64,000 bases of DNA from Flavobacterium sp. MFBS3-15 (GCF_026107645.2 NZ_JAPCHV010000002.1:124001-188000), one strand, 5' to 3'; shown: positions 33,415 to 42,887, counted from the first letter of the stretch. Made by a program: numbers and translations. Notes: generated by a model from the sequence alone, not told the origin.

Positions 33415-34620
33415 ATGACACTAAAAGCAGGTTACCCGTTCTGGCTGGTAAAAGACGGTCTCCCATTTACATTTCCGAAGCTCGACCATGATATTGACAC
33501 TGATGTGGTGGTTATGGGTGCTGGCATTTCAGGTGCCCTTGTACGGTATTACCTTATAAATGCCGGAGTAAAGTGCGTTACAGTTGATGCACGCACAATT
33601 GGCCTTGGCAGTACGAGTGCCAGTACATCACTGCTGCAGTATGAGATTGATGTGCAACTGCACAAACTCTCCGAAATGATAGGCCGTGATAAGGCGGAGA
33701 GAGCGTATCAATTATGCAGCCACGCGATTGATGTTCTTGGAGAGATTGTAAAGAAACGTGGGGTTGATTATTTTGAAAAAAAGAAAAGCCTTTACTATGC
33801 AGCTTATAAGAAAGATGTGGATAACCTGAAGAAGGAATATGAGGCCAGAAAGCTGGCTGGCTTTAAAGTAAGGTATCTTGAAGCAGATGAATTGGAAAAA
33901 GAATTTGGTTTTAAGGGATATGGAGCCATTTTATCTGACCAGGGTGCACAAACCAATGCCTACATGCTCGCGCATTGCCTATTGCAACACAAGCATCAAA
34001 AGGGGAAAGCCAATGATATTTTCGACCGTACTCCGATAATTGATATCAAGCACTCCAAAAATGGTGTAGTGCTTAAAACGGAGAATGGATATACCATCCG
34101 TTGCAAGAAGCTTGTATATGCAACAGGTTATGAGGTTGTAAACTATATTGACAAAAAAATTGTTGAGCTACTTTCCACTTACGCCGTAGTGAGCGAGCAG
34201 TACAACGAGAGAAAATTCTGGAAGGACGATGTCCTTATATGGAATACTGCCGACCCGTATCTTTACCTTCGTACAACCCCTGACAATCGGGTGCTGGTAG
34301 GGGGTAGGGATGAGGACTTCCGTGACCCTGTAAAGCGCGACAAGCTTATCGATAAAAAGACAAAGCAACTTACTGCAGATGTTGATAAAATGTTTCCTGA
34401 ATTGGAATTTAAGCCGGAATTTAGCTGGACAGGCACATTCGGCACAACAAAGGATGGATTACCCTATATTGGCCCATATGATAAGCTGCCTAACAGTTAT
34501 TTCGCACTCGGCTTTGGTGGTAATGGGATTACTTTTAGCCTGATTGCGGCCGAAATCATTACCGATCTTATATTGGGGAAAGAGAATAAAGATTTGGAAT
34601 TGTTTTCTTTTGAGCGTTAA
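33415..34620 (+). CDS. FAD-dependent oxidoreductase (DAO/glycine-oxidase family)
   Basis: A 401-residue flavoprotein. The Rossmann motif DVVVMGAGISGALVRYYL (about residues 30-46) and the GLGSTSASTSLL FAD-contact segment identify the DAO superfamily; the C-terminal GTFGTTKDGLPYIGP and GFGGNGITFSLIAAEII blocks close the fold. Substrate cannot be read from sequence; amines or amino acids are usual. A TACATTTG box (33390-33397) lies 17 nt before the ATG. The gene stands alone. Confidence 0.85.
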   Translation: MTLKAGYPFWLVKDGLPFTFPKLDHDIDTDVVVMGAGISGALVRYYLINAGVKCVTVDARTIGLGSTSASTSLLQYEIDVQLHKLSEMIGRDKAERAYQLCSHAIDVLGEIVKKRGVDYFEKKKSLYYAAYKKDVDNLKKEYEARKLAGFKVRYLEADELEKEFGFKGYGAILSDQGAQTNAYMLAHCLLQHKHQKGKANDIFDRTPIIDIKHSKNGVVLKTENGYTIRCKKLVYATGYEVVNYIDKKIVELLSTYAVVSEQYNERKFWKDDVLIWNTADPYLYLRTTPDNRVLVGGRDEDFRDPVKRDKLIDKKTKQLTADVDKMFPELEFKPEFSWTGTFGTTKDGLPYIGPYDKLPNSYFALGFGGNGITFSLIAAEIITDLILGKENKDLELFSFER

Positions 34621-34717
34621 GCATTAGCATTTTGATAACGTTTATTGTGATAATGGTAACACCCTTGCCCGGTTATAAGCTTTATCTTAGCTTATACAAA
34701 TTTAAAACAGACTTATT

Positions 34718-35317
34718 ATGAAAAAGACTTCATTTTTTGGTAAAGCGCTCCTGGGTGCAGCCGTTGTAACAATGTCGATGTCGACCATTGCCTGCAAAGA
34801 TGAAAATAAGCAGGAAGATTCAAAAGAAGTAGCTGAAGAAGAAAACGAAGCCAAGTATGACGATGTAAATGATGATAAGGAAGAAGACGCCGATTACCTC
34901 ATATTTGCAGCCGAAGTAGACATGAAAGAAATAGAACTGGGCAAGCTCGCACAACAAAAAAGTACCAATCCCGATGTACAGGCATTAGGTAAGATGATGG
35001 TTGACCAGCATACCAAATCACTTGCCGACCTGAAAGCTGCTGCAACTAAAAAGAACATCAGCATTCCTGAAACACTTACTGATAAAGGACAGGAAGCTTA
35101 CAAGGATTTAAACGAAAAGACCGGCCATGATTTCGATAAGGCTTATACCGATAAAATGGTTGATGGGCATGAAAAAACGATCGAAAAAATGGAAAAAGCA
35201 TCCGAAAAGGCCTCTGATGCAGACATCAGGATGTGGGCTGCTAATATGCTTCCAACATTAAGAACACATCTTGAACATGCTAAAATGGCAAAAGAAAAAG
35301 TAGATGCCGTAAAATAA
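34718..35317 (+). CDS. DUF4142 lipoprotein or exported protein
   Basis: A 199-residue exported protein whose signal ends near STIACKD, with the Cys fitting a lipobox. A long acidic linker (EEENEAKYDDVNDDKEEDADY) precedes the DUF4142 ferritin-like helical domain (about residues 65-190): ADYLIFAAEVDMKEIELGKLA and KMMVDQHTKSLADLK. DUF4142 proteins are common in Bacteroidota and are often induced by stress; mechanism is unknown. A strong terminator follows. Confidence 0.85.
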   Translation: MKKTSFFGKALLGAAVVTMSMSTIACKDENKQEDSKEVAEEENEAKYDDVNDDKEEDADYLIFAAEVDMKEIELGKLAQQKSTNPDVQALGKMMVDQHTKSLADLKAAATKKNISIPETLTDKGQEAYKDLNEKTGHDFDKAYTDKMVDGHEKTIEKMEKASEKASDADIRMWAANMLPTLRTHLEHAKMAKEKVDAVK

Positions 35318-35333
35318 CGAGTACATATAATTA

Positions 35334-35362
35334 AAAACTCCGGAGCTATCCTCCGGAGTTTT
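35334..35362. terminator. bidirectional terminator, 12-bp stem
   Basis: AAAACTCCGGAG (35334-35345) pairs with CTCCGGAGTTTT (35351-35362) around a 5-nt loop. Serves the DUF4142 gene and the converging small membrane gene at 35380. Confidence 0.93.
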
Positions 35363-35379
35363 TATTTTGAATAATCAGG

Positions 35380-35544
35380 TTATTTGTCTGATGAAGGTTT
35401 CTTTTTAATGAGCGAAACTAATGCAAATACCAAGGCTCCAATTAGAAGCAAATGTATCAGCGCGCTTGTAATTTCCCAAATAAAACGGCCAAGTACCCAT
35501 AATATCAGGAATAACACGATTATAATATAAAGTAATCTTTTCAT
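35380..35544 (-). CDS. 54-aa lmo0937/DUF5670-type membrane protein
   Basis: A short gene: ATG at 35544-35542, stop TAA at 35382-35380. The protein is MKRLLYIIIVLFLILWVLGR... with two hydrophobic helices (about residues 4-18 and 28-46) and a basic tail (KKKPSSDK). This is the layout of the small lmo0937-family membrane proteins widespread in Bacteroidota, of unknown function and often linked with envelope stress. It starts 6 nt after the stop of the receiver-only regulator gene (35551), suggesting a shared transcript. Confidence 0.8.
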   Translation of the reverse strand: MKRLLYIIIVLFLILWVLGRFIWEITSALIHLLLIGALVFALVSLIKKKPSSDK

Positions 35545-35550
35545 TTTAAA

Positions 35551-35997
35551 TTAAAGGCTCAGGATAAAACTGTCTTTACTAAGGCCCTCGGTAATATACT
35601 GCCAGTTGATATGCACCACATCACTAAGGATCTTTTTCAACATGTTGAAATCGTTAGGCTTTTTAATATAAACATTTGCGCCGTTGGTAAAGGTGTCTTC
35701 TATGTCTTGTTCTGATGAAGAAGTAGAGTAAATAGCGACTGATATCTTCTTCAGGCGTTCATCATTACGTATTTCCTTCAAACATTCAAGACCGGATTTT
35801 CTGGGCATATTGAGATCCAGAAATATAATGTCAGGCAAGGGGTTTTCAGGTGCATTGAGGTAATCCATCAATTGTTCACCATCATTAAATGCTGAATATT
35901 GGTAATTTATTTTAACTTCTTCAAAAGCTTCCCTGAAAAATAAGCGATCATCTTCATCGTCATCAGCAAGCATTATGTGTAGGGACTTTGGCTGCAT
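35551..35997 (-). CDS. receiver-only response regulator
   Basis: A single receiver domain (148 aa): acid cluster ADDDEDD near residue 12, phospho-Asp in IIFLDLNMP, and the conserved Lys in YIKKPND. No output domain, so it works as a phosphate relay or binds a partner (CheY-like). Such stand-alone receivers often follow PAS-type kinases in Flavobacteria; no kinase is adjacent here. The AraC-type gene lies just upstream (20-nt gap). Confidence 0.93.
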   Translation of the reverse strand: MQPKSLHIMLADDDEDDRLFFREAFEEVKINYQYSAFNDGEQLMDYLNAPENPLPDIIFLDLNMPRKSGLECLKEIRNDERLKKISVAIYSTSSSEQDIEDTFTNGANVYIKKPNDFNMLKKILSDVVHINWQYITEGLSKDSFILSL

Positions 35998-36017
35998 TTA
36001 GTCTTTCTCTTCTCGTA

Positions 36018-36566
36018 TTAGGCGTAACGTTTTTGCTTCATTATTTTTTGGAATGAAGTAGGCGTTACACCGGTTATGTTTTTGAACTGCTGGGACAGGT
36101 AGGCGACACTGCTGTAATTCATCATGAAAGAAATTTCTGTAAGAGATAAATTTTCAGTTGTAAGCAATTGCTTTACCCGCTCAATTTTGTGCAAAATAAT
36201 GAAATTTTCGATAGATATGAAAGTGACCTCTGAAAATACTTGTGATAAAGTGCGGTAGTTTTCTCCAAGCTTTTCGGAAAGATAGGAGGAAATTTTTAAA
36301 GCCTGTACACCTTTGTCAGCATATATCATTTCTATAATGACATTCTTGATTTTCTGTACAAGAATATTTTTTTGATTATCAACTATTTCAATTCCAAATT
36401 CACTAAGTGACTTTATGAACCTGGCATACGTCTCCATAGGTATGTTCTCGCTAAATTTAACATAACCGGGTTCAGTAACACGGCAATTGATATCAAATTT
36501 GTCGAGTTGCTGCTGCAGGAGTACTTTGCACATAGTATCAATGTTATACTTTAAGTAAAGCTCCAT
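36018..36566 (-). CDS. AraC-family helix-turn-helix regulator
   Basis: A 182-residue protein with a C-terminal AraC/XylS domain (about 95-180): SLSTENLSLTEISFMM-type first helix-turn-helix and SVAYLSQQFKNITGVTPTSF as the second. The N-terminal ~80 residues are unlike known sugar-binding cupins and may bind a different signal. The end KQKRYA is basic. Its neighbour is a receiver-only regulator, possibly the same operon. Target genes are unknown. Confidence 0.87.
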   Translation of the reverse strand: MELYLKYNIDTMCKVLLQQQLDKFDINCRVTEPGYVKFSENIPMETYARFIKSLSEFGIEIVDNQKNILVQKIKNVIIEMIYADKGVQALKISSYLSEKLGENYRTLSQVFSEVTFISIENFIILHKIERVKQLLTTENLSLTEISFMMNYSSVAYLSQQFKNITGVTPTSFQKIMKQKRYA

Positions 36567-36745
36567 TTTGATTGTTTTATATCTGAAAGTAAAATTATAA
36601 AAATATACTTACTTTTTAAGCGATGGTTAAAAAAATATAAAATTGTAAGAAATTTGCAGAAGATAAATCCAATCTGTTCATTCATATAATACTGATTTTG
36701 TAGTATATTTAATTGCCATACAATTTATAACTATAAATTAAAATT

Positions 36746-37426
36746 ATGCTTTTACAAAATCCTCCCGATGGAGGCATGCTTTATGCGGAAACTGATTTAA
36801 TGCGTTTTTTCCCTGAACCGCTGAATGCCATAACTTCCTGTTTCTTTTTGGCAATAGCTGTTTATTGGACTTTTAGGTTACGCGGTCAATGGAAGCGACA
36901 CACATTTCTTACCGTAGTCTTGGCGCTTCTTTACATAGGCGGCATAGGTGGCACTATATACCACGGTTTACGGCAATGGAGTTTCTTTATTATGATGGAC
37001 TGGCTTCCCATAATGCTTATGTGCGTTTTTGCCGGAATTTATTTCCTGGGTAAACTGACAAAGTGGTATTATGCTCTTGGCCTTGTAGTGCTTTATGGTA
37101 TCTTTCAATTATATATCAGGCACCAGATATTGAAATCGGGTGGCATCCAGTTCTTTATCAATATCAATTATGCGGTTTTGGCCGGAATGGTATTATTGCC
37201 GGTACTTGCTTATCTAATAAGTACCCGTTTCCTATACGGTCGTTGGGTTGGTTTATCGCTTATTGCGTTTATACTGGCTCTTACGTTTCGCGTGGCCGAT
37301 GGTTGGGGATGGATGTCGCAGGGAACACATTTCCTTTGGCATACCTTTGGGGCTATAGCTGCGTTTTGCATGTTCCGGTATATCTATAGCATTAATACAA
37401 ACGACTCAGGTAAGGAAAAATCATAA
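36746..37426 (+). CDS. seven-helix CREST/ceramidase-like membrane protein
   Basis: A 226-residue membrane protein with about seven hydrophobic helices. It carries the three clusters that define the CREST superfamily of metal-dependent membrane hydrolases (alkaline ceramidase, PAQR receptors, Per1): EPLNAITS in the first helix region, GTIYHGLRQW followed by MMDWLP in the next pair, and GTHFLWHTFGA in the last helix (two His). The layout E-N-S, H...D, H...H is seen directly; the hydrolase activity is inferred. Because Bacteroidota make sphingolipids, a ceramide or related amide is a plausible substrate. Nothing adjacent supports or contradicts this. Confidence 0.65.
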   Translation: MLLQNPPDGGMLYAETDLMRFFPEPLNAITSCFFLAIAVYWTFRLRGQWKRHTFLTVVLALLYIGGIGGTIYHGLRQWSFFIMMDWLPIMLMCVFAGIYFLGKLTKWYYALGLVVLYGIFQLYIRHQILKSGGIQFFININYAVLAGMVLLPVLAYLISTRFLYGRWVGLSLIAFILALTFRVADGWGWMSQGTHFLWHTFGAIAAFCMFRYIYSINTNDSGKEKS

Positions 37427-37431
37427 AAAAA

Positions 37432-37461
37432 TCCGTTTCCTATGGCGGCGCAGGAAACGGA
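37432..37461 (-). terminator. terminator of the HipA-like/DUF3037 operon
   Basis: TCCGTTTCC (37432-37440) pairs with GGAAACGGA (37453-37461). On the minus strand the stem is followed by a run of six or more T (37431-37425), so it fits the leftward genes. It lies 128 nt beyond the DUF3037 stop and just after the plus-strand ceramidase-like gene. Confidence 0.75.
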
Positions 37462-37588
37462 CTAAAGCATTAGTTGGGTATTATATTCTTTTGGCTTCAT
37501 TAAACTAATAGATGTGGTTTAATAAAGGGATGTAAAGTTAGTAAAATATATAACACAGTCTTAATTTCTTTTCAAAATATGATTTATG

Positions 37589-37972
37589 CTACAACACAAG
37601 GTCTTTAAATAATTTTGTTGCATTGTATTCAAGGTCTTCACACAATCCCGGGTGCGGTCTCGATGTTTGGATGACAGAGCTCCGCATAGCCGTAAGCCAC
37701 CTGAAACGTTCAGAAGTTTCTAATTGTGCTATTGGGCCTCCATCCTTTGCCCCGCGGGCTATTCGTTCAAAAGATATAAGATTGAGGCTAATCTGCGCAA
37801 TGTTCAGTTCAGGGTGTAGCATATGTAACTTTTCCTCGTTAAGGGTATATAATACCTTTATAAATTTCGCCCTCTTGCAAAACACAACAATGCCCACATT
37901 CATAAATTCCTCGCGCTCTACCCGAGGGACCACCCGTATTACGGCATACTCATATAAGTGTTTGTCTTGCAT
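37589..37972 (-). CDS. DUF3037 protein
   Basis: A 127-residue cytoplasmic protein (MQDKHLYEYAVIRVVPRVERE). It has the DUF3037 pattern: RVEREEFMNVGIVVFCKRAKF and ARGAKDGGPIAQL, with the recurrent GGPIA turn. Function unknown; it is found next to HipA-like kinases in many Bacteroidota. Its ATG overlaps the last 23 bp of the kinase gene, so the two are translated together. Confidence 0.85.
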   Translation of the reverse strand: MQDKHLYEYAVIRVVPRVEREEFMNVGIVVFCKRAKFIKVLYTLNEEKLHMLHPELNIAQISLNLISFERIARGAKDGGPIAQLETSERFRWLTAMRSSVIQTSRPHPGLCEDLEYNATKLFKDLVL

Positions 37973-38744
37973 TTTGCGCCTGGTTTACAAATATTTGTGA
38001 ATTATTTAAACGGGTTGTCAGAAATTGGAAATACACCTCGCGTACTTCATCAGGAGTTTGTTCAAGCCCTTCCCATTGCAGCCAGTTGTCGGGCAGTAGA
38101 CTTACTATGGTGCGCAACTTATTATCGGTAAGCATAATTTTATATTCCTTGTCAACTTCATCAAGCAGCGATGCCTGAGGAAGCAAGACATGATCCTTTA
38201 TCATTGCAAATGGGCTTTTGGCATGGCCTGCGGGATCCTCGAAGGAATGATGGAAATACAAGCTTGCTCCGTGGTCAATAAGCCAAAGTTCCCTGTGCCA
38301 GATAAGCATATTGGTATTGCGGAAAGTCCGGTCTACATTGGTTATAAATGCATCGAGCCATACAATTTGCGAAGCCATCTTAGGTTCGACGGTAGTAACT
38401 ACAGGGTCAAAATTTATTGCACCCGATAGATAATGCAATGCAAGGTTGAGGCCCTGGCTGGTCCGTAGCAGGTCCTGTATCTCCTCATCAGCTTCGGTGC
38501 GGCCGAAGGCTTCGTCCAGGTTAGCAAAAACCAATTCAGGAACAGGAAGTCCCAATATACGGGCAATTTCTCCGCCTATTAGTTCGGCAATGAGTGCTTT
38601 GGTACCATGGCCTGCACCCCTGAATTTAAGGACATAATTAAAACTATCATCGGCTTCGGCAATGGCTGGAAGCGAGCCCCCTTCACGAAGCGGGGTAACA
38701 TAGCGCGTAACATTTACTGTACGCAACTGTCGAATTTCGGCCAT
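37950..38744 (-). CDS. HipA-like kinase domain protein
   Basis: A 264-residue protein of the HipA-family kinase fold. Visible are the nucleotide-binding lobe (YVLKFRGAGHGTKALIAELIGGEIARIL), the catalytic loop DAFITNVDRTFRNTNML (Asp and two Asn) and the metal-binding Asp in WLIDHGASLYF. It lacks the N-terminal extension of classic HipA and there is no HipB-type antitoxin next to it. Instead it overlaps the DUF3037 gene by 23 bp. Ser/Thr kinase activity is likely; the target is unknown. Confidence 0.85.
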   Translation of the reverse strand: MAEIRQLRTVNVTRYVTPLREGGSLPAIAEADDSFNYVLKFRGAGHGTKALIAELIGGEIARILGLPVPELVFANLDEAFGRTEADEEIQDLLRTSQGLNLALHYLSGAINFDPVVTTVEPKMASQIVWLDAFITNVDRTFRNTNMLIWHRELWLIDHGASLYFHHSFEDPAGHAKSPFAMIKDHVLLPQASLLDEVDKEYKIMLTDNKLRTIVSLLPDNWLQWEGLEQTPDEVREVYFQFLTTRLNNSQIFVNQAQNARQTLI

Positions 38745-38803
38745 ATTTGGTGTGTTTTTCCTGTAAAAATAAGGATTTTAAAATATCATCGCCTGTGAAT
38801 CTG

Positions 38804-39697
38804 CTATGAATAATCGTCCGGCTCTATATGCACCAGCACATGCCCTAACTCCGGAAGTTGAAGGCGCAGGACATCTTCCAGTTCGTGTGCCAGTCGATGG
38901 CCCTCCTTTACGGTGATATTCGAGTCGACAACAGCGTGGAGTTCCAGGTGGTAGCGCATACCGGCTTTGCGTATAAAGCATTTTTCGGTATCCAATATCC
39001 CGGGTACAGTAATGGATATCCGCTTTATATCAGCGGCAAGGTCATCGTATACGTGCTCATCCATGATCTCGCCCAAAGCAGGCCTGAATATGAGATAGCT
39101 GTTGTATAGGATGAAGAATGAGGCGAACAAAGCAGCCCAATCGTCGGCGGATTCATAACCCGGACCACAAAAAACAGCGATGGAAATGCCAATAGATGCA
39201 GCTACTGATGTTATGGCATCGCTACGATGGTGCCAGGCATCGGCTTTGAGCGCCGAACTGTTGGTCTCCCGGCTTTTTGCCATCACGATGCGGAAAGATA
39301 TCTCTTTCCAGATTATAATCGCTCCCAGCACTATAAGTGTCCATTTTTCAGGCAGCTCATGCGGAGATTGTATATTTAAAATACTTTCGTAGGCAATTAT
39401 CGTAGCTGATGTGATAAGGAAGCCGACTACTATAAAAGTAATTAACGCTTCGGCACGCCCGTGGCCGTAAGGGTGGTTTTCATCGGCGGGCTTGTTGGAA
39501 TATTTTATGCCAAACAGAACCAGGAATGACGAAAAGATATCAGTTGTAGACTCAATTGCATCGGCTATCAATGCGTATGAGTTGCCAAGAATCCCTGCAG
39601 TACCTTTGATTAAGGCCAATAGGGCATTGCCTGCCAAACTGAACCAGGTTGCACGGATTGCTTTTTCAACGTTGGTGTTGTGTGTTGCTATGGACAT
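38804..39697 (-). CDS. cation diffusion facilitator metal exporter
   Basis: A 297-residue inner-membrane antiporter that removes zinc, iron or similar ions. Six helices in residues ~15-210 carry the metal site: ADAIESTTDIFSS (two Asp), HPYGHGRAEAL and the DAWHHRSDA site in helix V. A cytoplasmic domain (about 215-290) has the alpha-beta fold with HLELHAVVDSNITVKEGHRLAHELE. Metal specificity cannot be stated. Transcribed leftward, 59 nt from the HipA-like start. Confidence 0.92.
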   Translation of the reverse strand: MSIATHNTNVEKAIRATWFSLAGNALLALIKGTAGILGNSYALIADAIESTTDIFSSFLVLFGIKYSNKPADENHPYGHGRAEALITFIVVGFLITSATIIAYESILNIQSPHELPEKWTLIVLGAIIIWKEISFRIVMAKSRETNSSALKADAWHHRSDAITSVAASIGISIAVFCGPGYESADDWAALFASFFILYNSYLIFRPALGEIMDEHVYDDLAADIKRISITVPGILDTEKCFIRKAGMRYHLELHAVVDSNITVKEGHRLAHELEDVLRLQLPELGHVLVHIEPDDYS

Positions 39698-39753
39698 CGA
39701 ATTTTAGAAGAAGCAAAGTTAGGATAATTTTTTCTGACAGCTAAAAGTAGTTG

Positions 39754-40530
39754 TTAAAACCCTTCAAACACACCCAGCCCAAACAATGCAAAATCATATT
39801 TTACCGGGTCGGTTATGTCCATTTCGCGTAGTGCAGCATCAAGTTCCGCAAGAGCTCTGGCATCGTTTTGCTTACGTGTAAGTATGCCCAGTTTCCGCGC
39901 CACGTTTCCGCTATGTACATCTAGCGGGCAGGAAAGGAGGGACGGCGAAACGCTTTTCCAGATACCCAGGTCAACGCCTGTGTTATCGTTGCGTACCATC
40001 CACCGTAAGTACATATTAATCCTCTTAGCCGCCGATCCGGTGAGAGGGTCACTAACATGCTTGTGCGTGCGGTTTTGGTGTTCAATTTCGAAAAACACTT
40101 TCTTGAATTCGTGGATGGCCGGCTGCAGGCTGTTGTGTTTTCGATGCTTTGCAAAAACGGCCTCCAATCCGCCGTGATTTTGGTAAACATTTTTTAAAGA
40201 TTTGATGAAGGTAATAAAGTCCAAACCGTTGAAAGTACGATGAACAAAGCTCTCAAGTTGCTCGAGATGGTGCTCCTTATGGTGTAATACAAAATCATAA
40301 GGACTGTCGCCCATTAGTGCTACCATTTTCTTCGCGTTATTGATGATCATTTTACGGTTTCCCCATGCTATCGTTGCAGCCAGGAAACCTGCAATTTCAA
40401 TGTCTTCCTTTTGTGTAAATAGGTGGGGTATCTGTATAGGGTCGCTCTCAATAAAGCCAGGCTTGTTATAAAGCAGTACTTTTTCGTCGAGGAAGGCTTT
40501 TAGTTCCTTTTTTTCAATCTTTTCATTCAT
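39754..40530 (-). CDS. TIGR02757-family protein
   Basis: The start is the ATG at 40530 ([11 protein letters not shown]), which overlaps the upstream membrane gene's stop by 8 bp (ATGAATGA); the in-frame ATG at 40566 lies inside that gene. The ~258-residue protein has the TIGR02757 signature: GFLAATIAWGNRKMIINNAKKM, VHRTFNGLDFITF and DVHSGNVARKLGI. It belongs to the helix-hairpin-helix DNA-glycosylase relatives in fold, with an unproven function. Coupled translation with the membrane protein is likely. Confidence 0.88.
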   Translation of the reverse strand: MNEKIEKKELKAFLDEKVLLYNKPGFIESDPIQIPHLFTQKEDIEIAGFLAATIAWGNRKMIINNAKKMVALMGDSPYDFVLHHKEHHLEQLESFVHRTFNGLDFITFIKSLKNVYQNHGGLEAVFAKHRKHNSLQPAIHEFKKVFFEIEHQNRTHKHVSDPLTGSAAKRINMYLRWMVRNDNTGVDLGIWKSVSPSLLSCPLDVHSGNVARKLGILTRKQNDARALAELDAALREMDITDPVKYDFALFGLGVFEGF

Positions 40531-42235
40531 ATCGGGTAATGTCCTCTGCATAAAATCCATCGGCAATGTTTTCAGACCTTTGTTGGGGCAGTACCTTGTA
40601 TTTTTTTGAGAAATAATTTATTTGCCTCTCATTGATGCAGGGCAGTGGCCCATCACCGGAGCCCCAGAAAAAATCTATATTTACAGGCGAATAATAGTGT
40701 AGGTTGTGGTCTGTTATTTTTTTGAAGTCAGTTGTGTATTTAGAATTCTTGTAAGGCTTAATAATATTATTTATTGAAAATGTACTGTTGTGTGTTACGT
40801 ATTTATTGTTTGTAAAGCTTGAAAGATTAAGAGGTACAAACAATGCAAATATACAAGCTCCAACTGAAGACCAAAGTATTACCAAAATGGCTCTATGATT
40901 TGTTAAGACTACCGCCATAATGCAGAAGGAGAACAATAAAACAAAATTAAGAAAAAATCGGTATTGTGGTGATGACACAGCCAACAATGCTATCTGTATA
41001 CACATTACCCCATACAAAAGCCATAATTCACGGCGGTTAAAATACCTATATAGTATCAAGGGGGTAATGATGGTAAGTCCGGTAATGGTTTTATTGAAAA
41101 ATCCGTGTAGTTTAGGCAATGTACTCCAACGCAAAAATTTTTGCCATACCGACATTGAATCAAATTGTTCCTGTGACAAAAAATAAGCATAAAGTTTAGT
41201 TGTTGTGTAATACTGTTTAGCAATGTGGTTTGGCAGGCTGAAATCCGTATCCGCAAATTTATATCCGGTGATAGGGAATAAAGGATGTCCGCTTACGAAA
41301 GTATTTTTTGCAAGGAATAAACCCAGTACAATACTACCCAAAAGAGCACATCTCATAAGAACGGGTTTTACTATTCTAAAATTTTTGATTAAAAGGAATA
41401 CCGGTATTATAAGTAAACCTGCAGCCGTTGTCTTAATATAAAGGCAGAAGATCACAAGCAATGTTACAAGTGTAAATGTTTGTGCATTAATGTCCCTGAA
41501 TCGTTCCAGGAAATAAAAGAAGACTATAAAGGAAAAGACGTAGATGGGCAGGTCAGGCGACGGAGCAGTAACGAACTGAAATAATAATACGTTGGCTACA
41601 GGCAACAGCCCTACAATGAGGTAGTGAGTTTTGCCGTTTATAAAATACTGTGATAGCCGGGTTATCGCGAAAACATTGCCTAATAGGAGACAGTATCCGC
41701 TAAGGTCGTTAAAACTACCATAAACGAAGGAAAAGTTTAGCGCACTTTGCGTAATGTGCCATCCGCTTGTTTGCGCAAGGTAAAAATGCAGGTTCGCGAC
41801 ACCCTTAACAAATCCGTATTCGTTGAGCCACTTTATGGTTTGGATGTAGTAGGATTCATTGTCAATGATATTTGGTGCAGCAGCGCATTGTGACAGTATT
41901 AGCAAGGCAATTACACCTACAAAAAGTCTGAGAGGTCCTCCCATTGATTTTAAGTCGTCCAGGAAATGCCTGTATAGCCCTGCAATGTTTTTGCGAAGGA
42001 AAACGAAAGATATGCAATTGACTATCAGTAGTGTTATATGGAATTCCCAATTAATCCTTCCAAAAATTGCCCATGCAGATGCTAATAAAGTTATAGCGAA
42101 AAGCCCAAGTACTATCGTTATTGTAATATTCTTTACATGAAGGCGCAATATTCTGTTTAGAATTTCGCCCAGAATAACTGTGGTTATAGTTATATATATC
42201 CAGCTTATCAGGATAAGTAACATACTACGAAACAA
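40523..42235 (-). CDS. LIC_10190-type polytopic membrane protein
   Basis: A ~570-residue protein with about 11-13 transmembrane helices across residues 10-460, followed by a 100-residue soluble tail ending near the stop. The arrangement recalls GT-C glycosyltransferases (long loops, large C-terminal domain), and the family has been called LIC_10190 in other genomes. The ATG at 42223 ([11 protein letters not shown]) is a competing start to 42235. Substrate unknown. It is read from the same strand as the LolD-type ATPase (overlapping stop) and TIGR02757. Confidence 0.75.
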   Translation of the reverse strand: MFRSMLLILISWIYITITTVILGEILNRILRLHVKNITITIVLGLFAITLLASAWAIFGRINWEFHITLLIVNCISFVFLRKNIAGLYRHFLDDLKSMGGPLRLFVGVIALLILSQCAAAPNIIDNESYYIQTIKWLNEYGFVKGVANLHFYLAQTSGWHITQSALNFSFVYGSFNDLSGYCLLLGNVFAITRLSQYFINGKTHYLIVGLLPVANVLLFQFVTAPSPDLPIYVFSFIVFFYFLERFRDINAQTFTLVTLLVIFCLYIKTTAAGLLIIPVFLLIKNFRIVKPVLMRCALLGSIVLGLFLAKNTFVSGHPLFPITGYKFADTDFSLPNHIAKQYYTTTKLYAYFLSQEQFDSMSVWQKFLRWSTLPKLHGFFNKTITGLTIITPLILYRYFNRRELWLLYGVMCIQIALLAVSSPQYRFFLNFVLLFSFCIMAVVLTNHRAILVILWSSVGACIFALFVPLNLSSFTNNKYVTHNSTFSINNIIKPYKNSKYTTDFKKITDHNLHYYSPVNIDFFWGSGDGPLPCINERQINYFSKKYKVLPQQRSENIADGFYAEDITRYE

Positions 42236-42887
42236 TTTGCCCGTCGCTCATTATGAGCTTGCGGTCAGCCATGTTGGCAAGTTCTTCATTATGCGTTACA
42301 ATAACAAAGGTTTGCCCCATCTCATCGCGCAGTTGAAAGAACAGCTTGTGCAGGTTCTCAGCCGATGCAGTATCCAGGTTGCCCGATGGTTCATCTGCAA
42401 AAATCACGGCAGGCTTATTGATCAGGGCTCTCGCTACAGCAACACGTTGCTGCTCCCCACCTGACATTTCGCCCGGCCTGTGGCTAATGCGGTGCGAAAG
42501 CCCAAGGTACTCCAGCAGCCTTTTGGCCTCCGTCTCTGTGGCACTTTTTGATTTACCCGAAATGAAGGCTGGTATACATACATTTTCGAGAGCGGTGAAT
42601 TCAGGCAGCAGTTGGTGGAACTGGAAAATGAATCCCAAATGTATATTACGGAATTTTGAAAGTGCCTTATCTTTCAGCCCGAGTACATTTTCGCCGTTAA
42701 TGGTAAGCGAAGTGTCGTTTTCTTTAGTGGGAATGTCCAGTGTACCGAGTATTTGCAGCAATGTGGTTTTACCAGCACCCGAAGCGCCCACAATGGATAC
42801 TATTTCACCTTTTTTTATATGTAGGTCAACACCCTTGAGCACGTGAAGCTGGTCGTAATATTTGTGAATGTTTGTTGCCTGTATCAT
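42225..42887 (-). CDS. LolD-like ABC transporter ATPase
   Basis: A 220-residue ATPase of the MacB/LolD group: Walker [10 protein letters not shown] (about 33-41), signature [13 protein letters not shown], Walker [13 protein letters not shown] and H-loop VTHN. In E. coli LolD drives lipoprotein release from the inner membrane, but no LolC/E-type permease gene is visible here, so a partner must be elsewhere. Its stop overlaps the polytopic gene by 11 bp. Confidence 0.88.
   Translation of the reverse strand: MIQATNIHKYYDQLHVLKGVDLHIKKGEIVSIVGASGAGKTTLLQILGTLDIPTKENDTSLTINGENVLGLKDKALSKFRNIHLGFIFQFHQLLPEFTALENVCIPAFISGKSKSATETEAKRLLEYLGLSHRISHRPGEMSGGEQQRVAVARALINKPAVIFADEPSGNLDTASAENLHKLFFQLRDEMGQTFVIVTHNEELANMADRKLIMSDGQIVS

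Noticed and set aside
37589..38744. Canonical HipBA toxin-antitoxin locus
   Set aside because: There is no HipB-like DNA-binding gene beside the kinase, and the kinase lacks the usual N-terminal subdomain.
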